Shown here piece after piece: positions 26,919 to 34,894 of a stretch of 64,000 nucleotides of DNA (position 1 is its first letter; the number at the start of each line of letters is the position of its first letter). The position numbers and the translations under genes were made by a program. Origin of the DNA: JAWLGZ01 sp041690635 (GTDB taxonomy: Bacteria > Pseudomonadota > Gammaproteobacteria > Thiohalomonadales > Thiohalomonadaceae); contig JAWLGZ010000005.1 in the NCBI GenBank assembly GCA_041690635.1, positions 248,001-312,000 of the forward strand, in the 5' to 3' direction. The notes beneath the pieces are model-generated. The model made no database searches, had not been told where the DNA came from, and saw only the letters and a program-made list of their open reading frames with translations.

Positions 26919-27060
26919 GATTTAATCCATCCCGGACTAAATCAGCTACGCCCGATCCGGCACCTGTCCGGGCCGGGCTCCCGCCAATCAATCGCTTATG
27001 CGATTGTTGCGGCGGTCCATCCCTGGACCGCACGGAAACGCTGATTAAATCAGCGTTTCC
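26919..27060. repeat. Intergenic block of four inverted repeats
   Basis: Four dyads follow each other in the AI-2E family/cytochrome c' gap: GATTTA/TAAATC (26919-26924, 26938-26943), CAATCGC-TTAT-GCGATTG (26989-27006), CGGTCC-ATCCCT-GGACCG (27013-27030), and a 27-base perfect palindrome with 13 bp arms GGAAACGCTGATT at 27034-27060. The TAAATCAG word recurs at 26938-26945 and 27045-27052, tying the ends together. It has the look of a non-autonomous repeat or a structured RNA. Confidence 0.6.
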
Positions 27061-27142
27061 CTTGGTCTCGGCGCATGGTCTGCGTAGACTGTTCCCTTTA
27101 GGTTAGAACCTGTCCAATTCAACCAGCGGAGATGCAACGATT

Positions 27143-27589
27143 ATGAAGAAACTGGCACTGGCCCTTTCCGGCATGCTGGCCTGCGGCGCCGTCGGTGTCG
27201 CCGTGGCGGATCAGTACGAGGATGCCATCAAGTACCGTCAATCCGCCTTCACCCTGGTGAAGGGCAATCTGGGACCGATGGGGGCGATGGTGAAGGGCGA
27301 GACGCCCTTCGACAGCGCCGCGTTTCAGCGCCATGCGGAGAACCTGGCGGCCCTCTCAATGATGACTGGCGACGGTTTCATCGAGGGCTCAGACCTGGGT
27401 GACACCAAGGCCAGGCCGGCGGTGTGGGAGAAGCGGGCGGCCTTCGATGAGAAGATGGAGGAGTTCCGCAAGGCCTCGGCCGATCTGGCGGCCGCCGCGA
27501 AGAGCGGAAATCTGGACACCGTCAAAAGGCCGTTTGCCGTTGCGGCCAAGACCTGCAAGTCCTGCCACGACGATTTCAAGAGCAAGTAA
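27143..27589 (+). CDS. Cytochrome c' (class II c-type cytochrome)
   Basis: 148 residues. Signal peptide MKKLALALSGMLACGAVG to about residue 22, then a four-helix bundle starting DQYEDAIKYRQSAF. The single heme site CKSCH is at C138, C141, H142, next to the C-terminus, as always in cytochrome c'. It is a periplasmic high-spin heme protein that binds NO and CO. The convergent cytochrome b561 gene is a frequent neighbour and possible electron partner. A terminator follows. Confidence 0.93.
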   Translation: MKKLALALSGMLACGAVGVAVADQYEDAIKYRQSAFTLVKGNLGPMGAMVKGETPFDSAAFQRHAENLAALSMMTGDGFIEGSDLGDTKARPAVWEKRAAFDEKMEEFRKASADLAAAAKSGNLDTVKRPFAVAAKTCKSCHDDFKSK

Positions 27590-27612
27590 GCGGGCGTCAA
27601 TGCGAGAAAAGA

Positions 27613-27640
27613 CCGCGCGGCCTTCCGCGCGGTTTTTTTT
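27613..27640 (+). terminator. Rho-independent terminator of the cytochrome c' gene
   Basis: CCGCGCGG is repeated as its own inverse (27613-27620 and 27625-27632) with a CCTT loop and followed by eight Ts at 27633-27640. Confidence 0.9.
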
Positions 27641-27654
27641 ATGGCGGTGAAACG

Positions 27655-28338
27655 TCAGGAGATGACGAAGTAGACTGCCCCGGCGCAGGCCGCAAGCAGG
27701 ATGGCGGCGAGCAGCGGGCTCCCGCCGTGGACCTCCTCGGCGGGTTGCTCTGGCGACAGGCGCTTGTGGCCGGTGATCATGGCCGGGGCGAGTTTCTCGC
27801 CCTTGTAGAGCGTGTGGAAAACCACTGCGGCAATGTGGAGCGCAATCAACCCCAGCAGGAACGGAACGAACTGTGCGTGCAGGGCGGTCATCCAGTCGCT
27901 GGTCTCCTTGGTGACCAGGTGGCGTAGGGGGCCGTCGAAGAGGATATCGTCGTTGCTGAACAGCCCCAGCATCGCCTGGGTCGCCAGCGCAGCGAGCAGT
28001 ACCACCACCATCCAGCCACCGAGCGGGTTGTGGCCGAGCGGGTGGTCGTGATCTCGCCGCAGCAGGGTCCGCGCGTAGCGCAGGGTGGCCGCCGGTCCGC
28101 GCAGAAAGTCACCGAACCGGGCGTGGGTCCCGCCGCAGAACCCCCACACGATACGGAACAGCACCAGCGCCAGCACGGTGTAGCCGGCCACTGCGTGTTG
28201 ATCGATGGCACTATCCATCACCTTGGCGGTGACGTAGAGCACGATCACCAGCAGCACCAGGGACCAGTGAACCAGCCTTACCGGCAGGTCCCAGACCTTG
28301 ACGTGGCGGTGCGTGGCGATGGCGCTCAGTTCGGGCAT
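27655..28338 (-). CDS. Cytochrome b561-type membrane protein
   Basis: 227 residues with four to five transmembrane helices. Likely heme-ligating histidines lie in VRLVHWSLVLLVIVL, DQHAVAGYTVL and GLIALHIAAVVFHTLY, the pattern of the Ni/Fe-hydrogenase b-type/bacterial cytochrome b561 family. It would pass electrons between quinol and a periplasmic acceptor, with cytochrome c' across the convergent gap as an obvious candidate. The partner is inferred from position only. Confidence 0.88.
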   Translation of the reverse strand: MPELSAIATHRHVKVWDLPVRLVHWSLVLLVIVLYVTAKVMDSAIDQHAVAGYTVLALVLFRIVWGFCGGTHARFGDFLRGPAATLRYARTLLRRDHDHPLGHNPLGGWMVVVLLAALATQAMLGLFSNDDILFDGPLRHLVTKETSDWMTALHAQFVPFLLGLIALHIAAVVFHTLYKGEKLAPAMITGHKRLSPEQPAEEVHGGSPLLAAILLAACAGAVYFVIS

Positions 28339-28386
28339 TCTCGATCCTCGGTTTCGACCGGAACACTCTATCAGAGGTGTTCGTGC

Positions 28387-30243
28387 TCATGCAGTCGCAC
28401 GGGTATCGGGTGTCGCCGCGGGCGCATCGGCATCGGTTTGCGGTGGTCCCTCAACAGGCAGCCAGATACGGAACACGCTGCCCTGGCCGGGTTCACTCTC
28501 CACCTCGATTCGGCCGCCGTGCTTGGCGACGATACTGTAGGAGACCGAAAGGCCGAGCCCGGTCCCCTTGCCGACCGGCTTGGTGGTGAAGAAGGGCTCG
28601 AACAGCCGGCTCAGGTTCTCGGCCGGAATTCCGCTGCCGGTATCGGCCACCTCGATCCAGACCCAGTCGTCCCGCACCCCGGTGCGGATGGTGATGGTGC
28701 CCTTCTCCTCGATGGCCTGGCCGGCGTTGACCAGCAGGTTCATGAACACCTGGTTGATCTGCGCCGCCAGGCAGTTGATGGCCGGCAGTTCACCCAACTC
28801 CAGAATCACCTCCGCCTTGTACTTCAGCTCGTTGTGGACAACGTTCAGGGTGCTCGTCAGCCCCTTGTGCAGGTCGGCCAACTGCCACTCCGACTCATCC
28901 ACATGGGAGAAGTCCTTGAGGTCCTGAACGATCCGTTTCACCCGATCGGTGCCCTGTAGCGACTCCCGGATGAGTTCAATCAGGTCCTGGCGCATGAAAT
29001 CGAAGTCCATCTGCATCCTGGCCCGGTCGAGTCGCTCACGTTCGGTCGCCGGCAGCAGGCCTTCCGCCTCGGCGCAGAGATCGATCAGCTGTATCAGGTT
29101 GCGGGCGTACTCCTCCAGGGTTGAGAGATTGGAGGCGATATAGCCGACGGGGTTGTTGATCTCGTGGGCAACTCCTGCCGCCAACTGGCCGATGGAGGCC
29201 ATCTTTTCGGATTGGAGCAGCTGATCCTGCGCGTCCTGAAGTCTCTGGATCAGGTTGCGTTGCTCAGCCTTCTCCCGCTCCAGCCGTTCGTTGGTATCGC
29301 GCAGCTCGGCGGTCTGTCGTGTGACTTCCGCCTCCAGCCGGCTGCGGGCGTGCAGCAGTATCTCCTCGGCGCGCTTGCGTGCGTTGATGTCGGTGGCGGA
29401 GCCGATGAGCCCAAGAAATTCACCCTGGGGCGAGTGTCTGGGTACTGCCGATTCCTGGTACCAGCGGTAATGGCCATCCTCCTGACGCAGCCGAATTTCG
29501 TAGGTGAAGGGTTGACGTCCCTTGAGACCGTCGTCGACCGCGGTGAGGTGACCTGGGCGGTCCTCCGGGTGGATCAGGTCGATCCAGCCTTCGTGCCGAA
29601 GCTGTTCTGGGGCATGGCCGGTGACACGGCTCCAATGGGTGTTCAGGTACACCATCCGTCCTTTGGCATCGCAGACCCAGATCAGCACGGGCACGCTGTC
29701 AGAGAGATGGCGGAAGCGCAGTTCGCTCTCCTTCAGCGCATCGAGCAGTCTGCGTTCCACCACATCGCGGTGGTTGTCACCGATCACCCCGGCCCCCGGC
29801 AGGGGCGGAGCATCGCCCTCCGTATCTGCCCAGTGCCCCGCTTCCACGATGAGGCGGCCCATCTCCTTGTCCGAGAGAAGAATGTGGTCGATGAGCCAGC
29901 GGACAAGGTAATCGAGAAGGGCATCGTCGACGTCGGTTCCCTCCAGTGGGGCATCCCCGGCCAGCGGCCGAATCATCGCTGTGAAGGCGTTGTGCTCCGC
30001 CTTGTGGCGTTGGTAGTGGGCGCGCATTTCCGGCCCCGCCGCGCGCATCAGTTCCTCTTCGGTGGTGAAGTGATAGACCGTGTACTCGAAGAGTCCTTTG
30101 AGGATGTCGCGCAGGGTGGCTTCATTGCCCCCGACCGACACCGCCTCATCCAGCCGGTTGATCAGATCGACCAGATGCCGATGCTGGTAGTCGACCGATT
30201 CCAGCCCGACGCTGAACTCATCCCGCCATTCGAAAATCGCCAT
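28387..30243 (-). CDS. Hemerythrin-PAS sensor histidine kinase
   Basis: 618 residues in three parts. Residues 1-135 are a bacteriohemerythrin: IFEWRDEFSVGLESVDYQHR, YHFTTEEELM and RHKAEHNAF, with C-terminal WLIDHILLSDKEMG. A PAS/PAC domain spans about 165-290 (HLSDSVPVLIWVCDAKGRMV). A coiled coil leads into HisKA with His360 in GVAHEINNPVGYI, and HATPase_c ends with TGLGLSVSYSIVAKHGGRI. No transmembrane helix is seen, so it senses oxygen or a related ligand in the cytoplasm through the di-iron site. No response regulator is adjacent. Confidence 0.9.
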   Translation of the reverse strand: MAIFEWRDEFSVGLESVDYQHRHLVDLINRLDEAVSVGGNEATLRDILKGLFEYTVYHFTTEEELMRAAGPEMRAHYQRHKAEHNAFTAMIRPLAGDAPLEGTDVDDALLDYLVRWLIDHILLSDKEMGRLIVEAGHWADTEGDAPPLPGAGVIGDNHRDVVERRLLDALKESELRFRHLSDSVPVLIWVCDAKGRMVYLNTHWSRVTGHAPEQLRHEGWIDLIHPEDRPGHLTAVDDGLKGRQPFTYEIRLRQEDGHYRWYQESAVPRHSPQGEFLGLIGSATDINARKRAEEILLHARSRLEAEVTRQTAELRDTNERLEREKAEQRNLIQRLQDAQDQLLQSEKMASIGQLAAGVAHEINNPVGYIASNLSTLEEYARNLIQLIDLCAEAEGLLPATERERLDRARMQMDFDFMRQDLIELIRESLQGTDRVKRIVQDLKDFSHVDESEWQLADLHKGLTSTLNVVHNELKYKAEVILELGELPAINCLAAQINQVFMNLLVNAGQAIEEKGTITIRTGVRDDWVWIEVADTGSGIPAENLSRLFEPFFTTKPVGKGTGLGLSVSYSIVAKHGGRIEVESEPGQGSVFRIWLPVEGPPQTDADAPAATPDTRATA

Positions 30244-30464
30244 CTATCCGCCTTGCCCGCCCGACGCTCTGCGGCCGCGATAATCGGGACCCGTTTGGGC
30301 GTGGTTTGGAGGCGCCATGATTCCATGGGGAGAAAATGCGTGCGGGAACGGTGTTCACAAATGCCGACCCGAAGGGGGGCGGGGCGGGAGTGGCATGAGC
30401 GTTCGGGTGGCGCGCCATGGGGGAAGGCCCGGGCCGGCAACGCTGCGGTTCGTTTCGGGCAGGC

Positions 30465-30659
30465 TCAGGCGGTTTGATCGAAGTTCTGTCCCAGCCGCTC
30501 GATCTCCGAGCTGCCGGCGGAGGGGGCTGGTGCGGGCGGAACCGCTTCAATGAGCTGCGCCGCGTTCTGTTGCTGCATATCCAGGCTCTTGCGCAGGGCG
30601 GCCATGGCGACCACGTCCCCCTGGCTAATGGCACTGGCAGCTGTTGTCGAATCGGCCAT
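30465..30659 (-). CDS. YjfB-family small putative motility protein
   Basis: 64 residues with ribosome site GAGGAGA before ATG 30659. The pattern AISQGDVVAMAALRKSLDMQ followed by QNAAQLIEAVPPAP matches the YjfB_motility family (short helical proteins, often near flagellar genes). The end is disordered. No flagellar gene is in the window, so its role here is unclear. Confidence 0.7.
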   Translation of the reverse strand: MADSTTAASAISQGDVVAMAALRKSLDMQQQNAAQLIEAVPPAPAPSAGSSEIERLGQNFDQTA

Positions 30660-31009
30660 AACTTTCTCCTCTTCTATTGGGGTGAGGCCAAGTTCTGGTG
30701 CACGTCAGCGAGCTCTCCCAAATAACTTAGCGTCCCGTTAAGGTCGCACTTCAGGGTGTGCCGGGAAATGGGCAAATCTCCTAATTTGGCTCCCGCCTCC
30801 CTCACCCTCCGGGACCAGCCTGAAGGCTGGCCCGACGCGCTCCCGGCGAATCGGGGACCCATGCCCCGCAGGGCAGGCTGTTTTTCAGCCGCCTGCCAAG
30901 GGGACAGGCAAAAATGGCCGGTGAGTGGTGAGCCACAGGCCGTGCGCTTCGGATGCCCGGGGTACGGTATAATCTGCAACGGAACGAAAAATTGGGTAGG
31001 AGGTGGTGG
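30660..31009. other. 350-base intergenic region with hairpins
   Basis: No convincing gene. It holds two small hairpins, CCAGCC-TGAA-GGCTGG near 30818-30833 and GGCAGGCTG/CAGCCGCCTGCC near 30870-30898. A TATAAT at 30968-30973, lacking a good -35 box, probably drives the FmdB-like gene at 31010. Confidence 0.5.
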
Positions 31010-31267
31010 ATGCCCACATACGATTATCGCTGCGAGGCCAACGGCCGCGTGGTCGAGGTGCAGCACCGTATCAGCGAAGCGGTCGCTACCTGGGGTGAAC
31101 TGTGCGAGCGGGCCGGCATCGAACCAGGCGATACCCCGTCCGACGCCCCGGTGGTGAAGCTGGCGACCGGAGGCAATGTCGTTTCGAGCCGGAGCCTCGG
31201 CAGTGGCGCAGCACCGGCGTGCAGTAGCGGCGGGTGCTGTTCGGGCGGTCTGTGCGGAATGAGCTGA
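31010..31267 (+). CDS. FmdB-like zinc-ribbon protein with altered cysteines
   Basis: 85 residues from ATG 31010, ribosome site TAGGAGGTGG. The start MPTYDYRCEANGRVVEVQH follows FmdB-family regulators (normally YxCxxCG), but the second Cys is Asn and the next C-x2-C pair is absent. Instead the C-terminus has a Cys-rich stretch, ACSSGGCCSGGLCG. It may bind metal through that tail. The family role is unknown. A TATAAT -10 box lies 37-42 bases upstream. Confidence 0.75.
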   Translation: MPTYDYRCEANGRVVEVQHRISEAVATWGELCERAGIEPGDTPSDAPVVKLATGGNVVSSRSLGSGAAPACSSGGCCSGGLCGMS

Positions 31268-31274
31268 ATTGACT

Positions 31275-31296
31275 GCCGGGTTCGGCCCGGCGGTTT
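31275..31296 (+). terminator. Likely terminator of the FmdB-like gene
   Basis: GCCGGG (31275-31280) and CCCGGC (31286-31291) make a stable stem, followed by GGTTT, directly after the stop at 31267. Confidence 0.55.
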
Positions 31297-31529
31297 CCCT
31301 CAAAATCCGGCGGTTACGAAGCAGAACCAGCCGTTCCTCATGTCCAGCCCTGCCGGATTATGGTAGGGTGCGAACCGAGATCGGGGCTTTGAGGCCCCCT
31401 CCCGCCAGGCCTAGTCTGCCGCTCCCGCCAGGCTATCCCTCGACAAGCGATTCATCACATATGCCGCAGGCTTAGCCAGTCGGTAAATTCCTTGGCGGCC
31501 ATCGCCGCATCGAGCCACACGGAGGTTCA

Positions 31530-31805
31530 ATGCTGACCATTTTTGTGGGCAACCTTGCCCCTGAAACAACCGAAAATGACGTGCGCGAGCTCTTTTCCGA
31601 GTTCGGAACGGTTCGCAATTTGAAGGTTTCGTTCGACGTGTTTACCGGAAACTGCCGCGGGCGCGGGCTGGTGGACATGGAAGGGCATGAAGCGCGGGCG
31701 GCCATCGCTGCGCTCAACGGCCGTACCTACAAGGGTAAACAGCTCCGCGTGGCACTGGAGCGGAAGGATTTCAAGGGCGGTGGTCGTGGTGGCCGGCGGC
31801 GTTGA
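31530..31805 (+). CDS. RRM-domain RNA-binding protein
   Basis: 91 residues, a single RNA recognition motif: RNP2 IFVGNL at 4-9 and RNP1 RGRGLVDM at 43-50 (the usual aromatic is replaced by Leu47), with a basic Gly/Arg-rich tail GGGRGGRRR. Small bacterial RRM proteins of this kind are cold-induced in cyanobacteria and proteobacteria. It sits beside a cold-shock gene, convergently, which fits a low-temperature or RNA-chaperone role. Ribosome site ACGGAGG precedes the ATG. Confidence 0.9.
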   Translation: MLTIFVGNLAPETTENDVRELFSEFGTVRNLKVSFDVFTGNCRGRGLVDMEGHEARAAIAALNGRTYKGKQLRVALERKDFKGGGRGGRRR

Positions 31806-31847
31806 TTCGCCTTGGCCCGGGGCCGGCCCCGGAAGATGCTGACGTAC

Positions 31848-31877
31848 AAAAAAAGAACCCCGCCGATGGCGGGGTTC
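31848..31877 (-). terminator. Rho-independent terminator of the cold-shock gene
   Basis: GAACCCCGCC at 31855-31864 pairs perfectly with GGCGGGGTTC at 31868-31877. On the minus strand seven Ts follow (31854 to 31848). Confidence 0.9.
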
Positions 31878-31906
31878 CAGCAATAAAACGCCGTTCTTGC
31901 TTGTAG

Positions 31907-32110
31907 TTACTGGGCGACGACGTTGCTTGCCTGCGGACCCTTGGGGCCCTGCTGGACCTCGAAGGAGACCTTCTGACCTTCGGCGAGCGTCTTGAAACCC
32001 GAGCCCTGAATGGCGCTGAAGTGCACAAACACGTCAGCCCCGCCGTTGTCCTGGGAGATGAAGCCGAAACCCTTCGACTCGTTGAACCACTTAACAGTAC
32101 CAGTTGCCAT
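31907..32110 (-). CDS. Cold-shock protein, CspA family
   Basis: 67 residues covering the whole cold-shock OB fold: MATGTVKWFNESKGFGFISQ with RNP1 (KGFGFI) and RNP2 DVFVHFSAI. It binds single-stranded nucleic acid and melts RNA structure. The probable start of transcription lies about 115 bases upstream of the ATG, giving the long 5' leader common to cspA-type genes. It has a strong terminator. Confidence 0.95.
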   Translation of the reverse strand: MATGTVKWFNESKGFGFISQDNGGADVFVHFSAIQGSGFKTLAEGQKVSFEVQQGPKGPQASNVVAQ

Positions 32111-32230
32111 GTTCTTACCTTGATAAAGTAAACAGAGATGCGCTTGCAGTATGAAAAGAGGGGGGTTTCAAGAGGTTTACGCGAAGGAAAACGACCAAAA
32201 CCAGCCACTGCCATAACCTGAAGCTGTTTG

Positions 32231-32236
32231 ACTATA
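32231..32236 (-). promoter_or_regulatory. Possible -10 box of the cold-shock gene
   Basis: Minus-strand TATAGT (32236 to 32231) preceded by GGGT. No good -35 is visible. It would give a leader of about 115 bases. Confidence 0.35.
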
Positions 32237-32348
32237 ACCCAACCTTTCCGGTGAAGCTACAGGATTTTTCAAGCCTCTGAGACCCGTCCGGGCCACTAAA
32301 GTTCGCCCCTGAGAGGGCAGAAATCCGTAAATTCAGGACGGGATTTCC

Positions 32349-33434
32349 TCAGAACAGCTCGATGTCATCGGTGACGGCCGCCGCCGTCAACTCCCCGGCC
32401 TCCACCAGGCGATCATAGCTGCAGACCCGATTGCGGCCGTGGGTTTTGGCGTGGTAGAGCGCCTGATCCGCGTGGCCGACGACTTCGGACGGGATATCCT
32501 GGGTGGTGATGGGGACCACACCGATGCTGATGGTGACCCGGCCCACCTTGGGGAAATCGAACGCCTCCACCTGCTCCCGAAAACGCTCGAATACCCGCAT
32601 TGCCATCTCCTCCCCCGTTGGGGTCAGCACCGCCACGAACTCCTCCCCGCCGTATCGGAACAGCAGGTCGGAGGTGCGAAAGGTGGAACGCATGATCTGC
32701 GCCATGAGCAGCAGCACTTCGTCGCCGTAGAGGTGCCCGTGGGCATCATTGATACGCTTGAAATGGTCGATGTCAAAGATGCCGAGCCAGTGCCGTCCGC
32801 TCCGCTCCACCCTTCGCCTCTCCTCCTCGTCACCGCCACTGCCGCGGGTACGGTGTGCTTCCTGGCTGGCGAGAATGCGGGTGATGTGGGCGTCGAAGGT
32901 ACGGCGATTAAGCAGGCCGGTGAGCGTGTCCCGCTCACTCTCGTCCAGGACCAGCAGGTAGTTACGGTAGATGCGCAGAAAACCGTCGATGAGCCTTTGT
33001 TCTGCGGAGGGGCAGCTGATGCAGCTAAAAAGGAAAACGCGGCTCACTCTCTCCCCGACCAGCACCGGGTAAAGCAGGGTGACACCGCCGGAGGGCTGCT
33101 CCAGAATCATCATCTCCCGCTTTGCCATGCAGCCGATTATCCCCGGCTCGGGGGTGACAAGCCGGTGGCTTCCGGTTCGTTCAATGCCGCCCTGCTCGCA
33201 CCCGCGCCGGACGCGGATGATCTCCTCCACCCCCGTGCTTCCACCCCCGAGGGCCCTGAGCAGCGCGATCTCGTTGACCGGCAGGAGCTCGATCATGGTC
33301 TGCACCAGGCTCGCCTCCAGGGAGTCCTGGTTCCGCTCCTGGGTGATGCGGACGACCGATTCGAGCAGGTGCTCTGCGGTGAGTTTTTCGGTGGACAAAC
33401 GACGCTCCGGGGCGGGTGGGGCGGTAGCCATCAT
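32349..33434 (-). CDS. Diguanylate cyclase (GGDEF) with N-terminal GAF-like region
   Basis: 361 residues from ATG 33434 (ATG 33431 next to it is equal). Residues about 25-180 resemble a GAF-type sensor and contain Cys residues (CEQGG, FSCISCPS). The GGDEF domain starts near 190 with DTLTGLLNRRTFD, has FDIDHFKRIND, an intact active site GGEEF at 262-266, and an inhibitory RxxD site (R253-D256). It should make c-di-GMP with product inhibition. It stands alone, divergent from an FAD oxidoreductase. Confidence 0.88.
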   Translation of the reverse strand: MMATAPPAPERRLSTEKLTAEHLLESVVRITQERNQDSLEASLVQTMIELLPVNEIALLRALGGGSTGVEEIIRVRRGCEQGGIERTGSHRLVTPEPGIIGCMAKREMMILEQPSGGVTLLYPVLVGERVSRVFLFSCISCPSAEQRLIDGFLRIYRNYLLVLDESERDTLTGLLNRRTFDAHITRILASQEAHRTRGSGGDEEERRRVERSGRHWLGIFDIDHFKRINDAHGHLYGDEVLLLMAQIMRSTFRTSDLLFRYGGEEFVAVLTPTGEEMAMRVFERFREQVEAFDFPKVGRVTISIGVVPITTQDIPSEVVGHADQALYHAKTHGRNRVCSYDRLVEAGELTAAAVTDDIELF

Positions 33435-33571
33435 ACCGGCAAGGTATGTGGCGGCTGTGAACTCGCCCGGATATTTTGCCACACCGATCGCCCGGCCCAC
33501 GCGCTTGGGGGCCGGACGCCGGAAGAGCGGCTGATACCGCCTCAACAGACTCTGACTCCTACCCCGAGAAT

Positions 33572-33589
33572 AGCGGGGAAATCCCCGCT
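33572..33589. repeat. Inverted repeat in divergent gap
   Basis: AGCGGGGA and TCCCCGCT pair across two bases. It lies between the diguanylate cyclase and the FAD oxidoreductase starts and could be an operator or a small hairpin. Confidence 0.3.
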
Positions 33590-33636
33590 CTCCTCCGCTT
33601 CTATGCTTTTTGGCAGGGCAGCGTGTCGGAGGTTCG

Positions 33637-34818
33637 ATGGCCGAATATGACACGGTGGTGGTCGGTGGCGGCATTGCCGGGCTCAGCCTGGCGCAGTTTG
33701 CCGTGCGCGCGGGTTGGCGGCCCCTGGTATTGGAGGTGGCCGGGCGTACCGGCGGCTGCTTGCATACCCGGCGGACGGAGAGCGGATTCTGGCTGGAGTT
33801 GGGGGCGCACACCTGTTTCAACTCCTACGGCGGGCTGCTGTCGATTCTGCGGGAGGTCGGGCTCGGGGAGTCCTTTCTGGCGCGACGACGACTCCCCTAC
33901 CGGCTCTGGACCGACCAGGGGGATCGCGCCATCGCCGGGCAGCTGCACTATACGGAATTGCTGGCTGCCCCCTTCCGCTGGCGCTTCGCCTCGCGCCGGG
34001 ACAAGAGCGTGGCTGACTACTTCGGTGCACTGGTCGGTCGTCGCAACTTCGACGAGGTGTTCGGACCGGCGCTGGACGCGGTGATCTGTCAGCCCTCCGG
34101 TGAGTTTGCCGCCGACGCCCTGTTTCGCCGCAAACCACGTGACAAGCGGGTGCCGCGCGGCTTTACCCTGCCGGGGGGGCTGGAGACGGCGGCGGAAGCG
34201 ATCGCGACGCACGGCGGATTCGACGTGGCGACCGGCGAGGCGGTGACCGGGTGCGCCCGTGACGGTAACGGCTTCGTGGTCACAACTGCAACGGGCGAGT
34301 ACCGAACCCCGCATCTCGCCTTCGCCACGCCGGCCTGGGTGACCGCCAACCTGCTGCAGGCACCGTTTCCGGCGCTGTCCGCGATGCTGGCGCGTATCGT
34401 CCCGGCGCGGGTCGAGAGCCTGGGCGTGACTGTTGAACGGGAGCGGGTCCGATTGGCGGCCCTGGCCGGACTTATTGGTCGCGCGCAGCCGTTCTATTCG
34501 GTCGTCTCCCGTGACGTGGTGGAGGACCCGGCGCTCCGCGGATTCACCTTCCACTTCCGTCCGAATACCCTGGACCACGCCGGCAAGCGGCATGTCGTCG
34601 CCACGGTGATTGGCACCGATGATTTTATGGAGGCGGGTGCTGCCGAGTGGGCGCTTCCGGCGTTGCGGGCCGGTCACGCCACCTGGGTGGAGGGGCTCGA
34701 TCGCATGCTCGCCCGCCTGCCCGTCGCACTGACCGGCAACTACTTTCTTGGTGTCTCCATCGAGGATTGTGTCGCCCGATCCGACAGCGAGCTCGCCCGT
34801 CTGCGCCGCGGGGCGTAA
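33637..34818 (+). CDS. FAD-dependent oxidoreductase, protoporphyrinogen oxidase-like
   Basis: 393 residues from ATG 33637 with CGGAGG ribosome site. The N-terminal dinucleotide motif is TVVVGGGIAGLSLAQ with the following acidic LVLEVAGRTGG, as in amine oxidase/HemY-type flavoproteins, and LELGAHTCFNSYGGLL is the flavin contact. The C-terminal FAD closing motif is GNYFLGVSIEDCVA. Protoporphyrinogen oxidation is one possibility; other substrates in the family are carotenoids and amines. It lies 76 bases before recQ on the same strand. Confidence 0.8.
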   Translation: MAEYDTVVVGGGIAGLSLAQFAVRAGWRPLVLEVAGRTGGCLHTRRTESGFWLELGAHTCFNSYGGLLSILREVGLGESFLARRRLPYRLWTDQGDRAIAGQLHYTELLAAPFRWRFASRRDKSVADYFGALVGRRNFDEVFGPALDAVICQPSGEFAADALFRRKPRDKRVPRGFTLPGGLETAAEAIATHGGFDVATGEAVTGCARDGNGFVVTTATGEYRTPHLAFATPAWVTANLLQAPFPALSAMLARIVPARVESLGVTVERERVRLAALAGLIGRAQPFYSVVSRDVVEDPALRGFTFHFRPNTLDHAGKRHVVATVIGTDDFMEAGAAEWALPALRAGHATWVEGLDRMLARLPVALTGNYFLGVSIEDCVARSDSELARLRRGA

Positions 34819-34894
34819 CGTCAGGAGTCGAAGACCAACGACAGGGACCTCAGGTTCTTGTCCCCTGCATACCGGGAAAGGCAGAATCGTCCGC

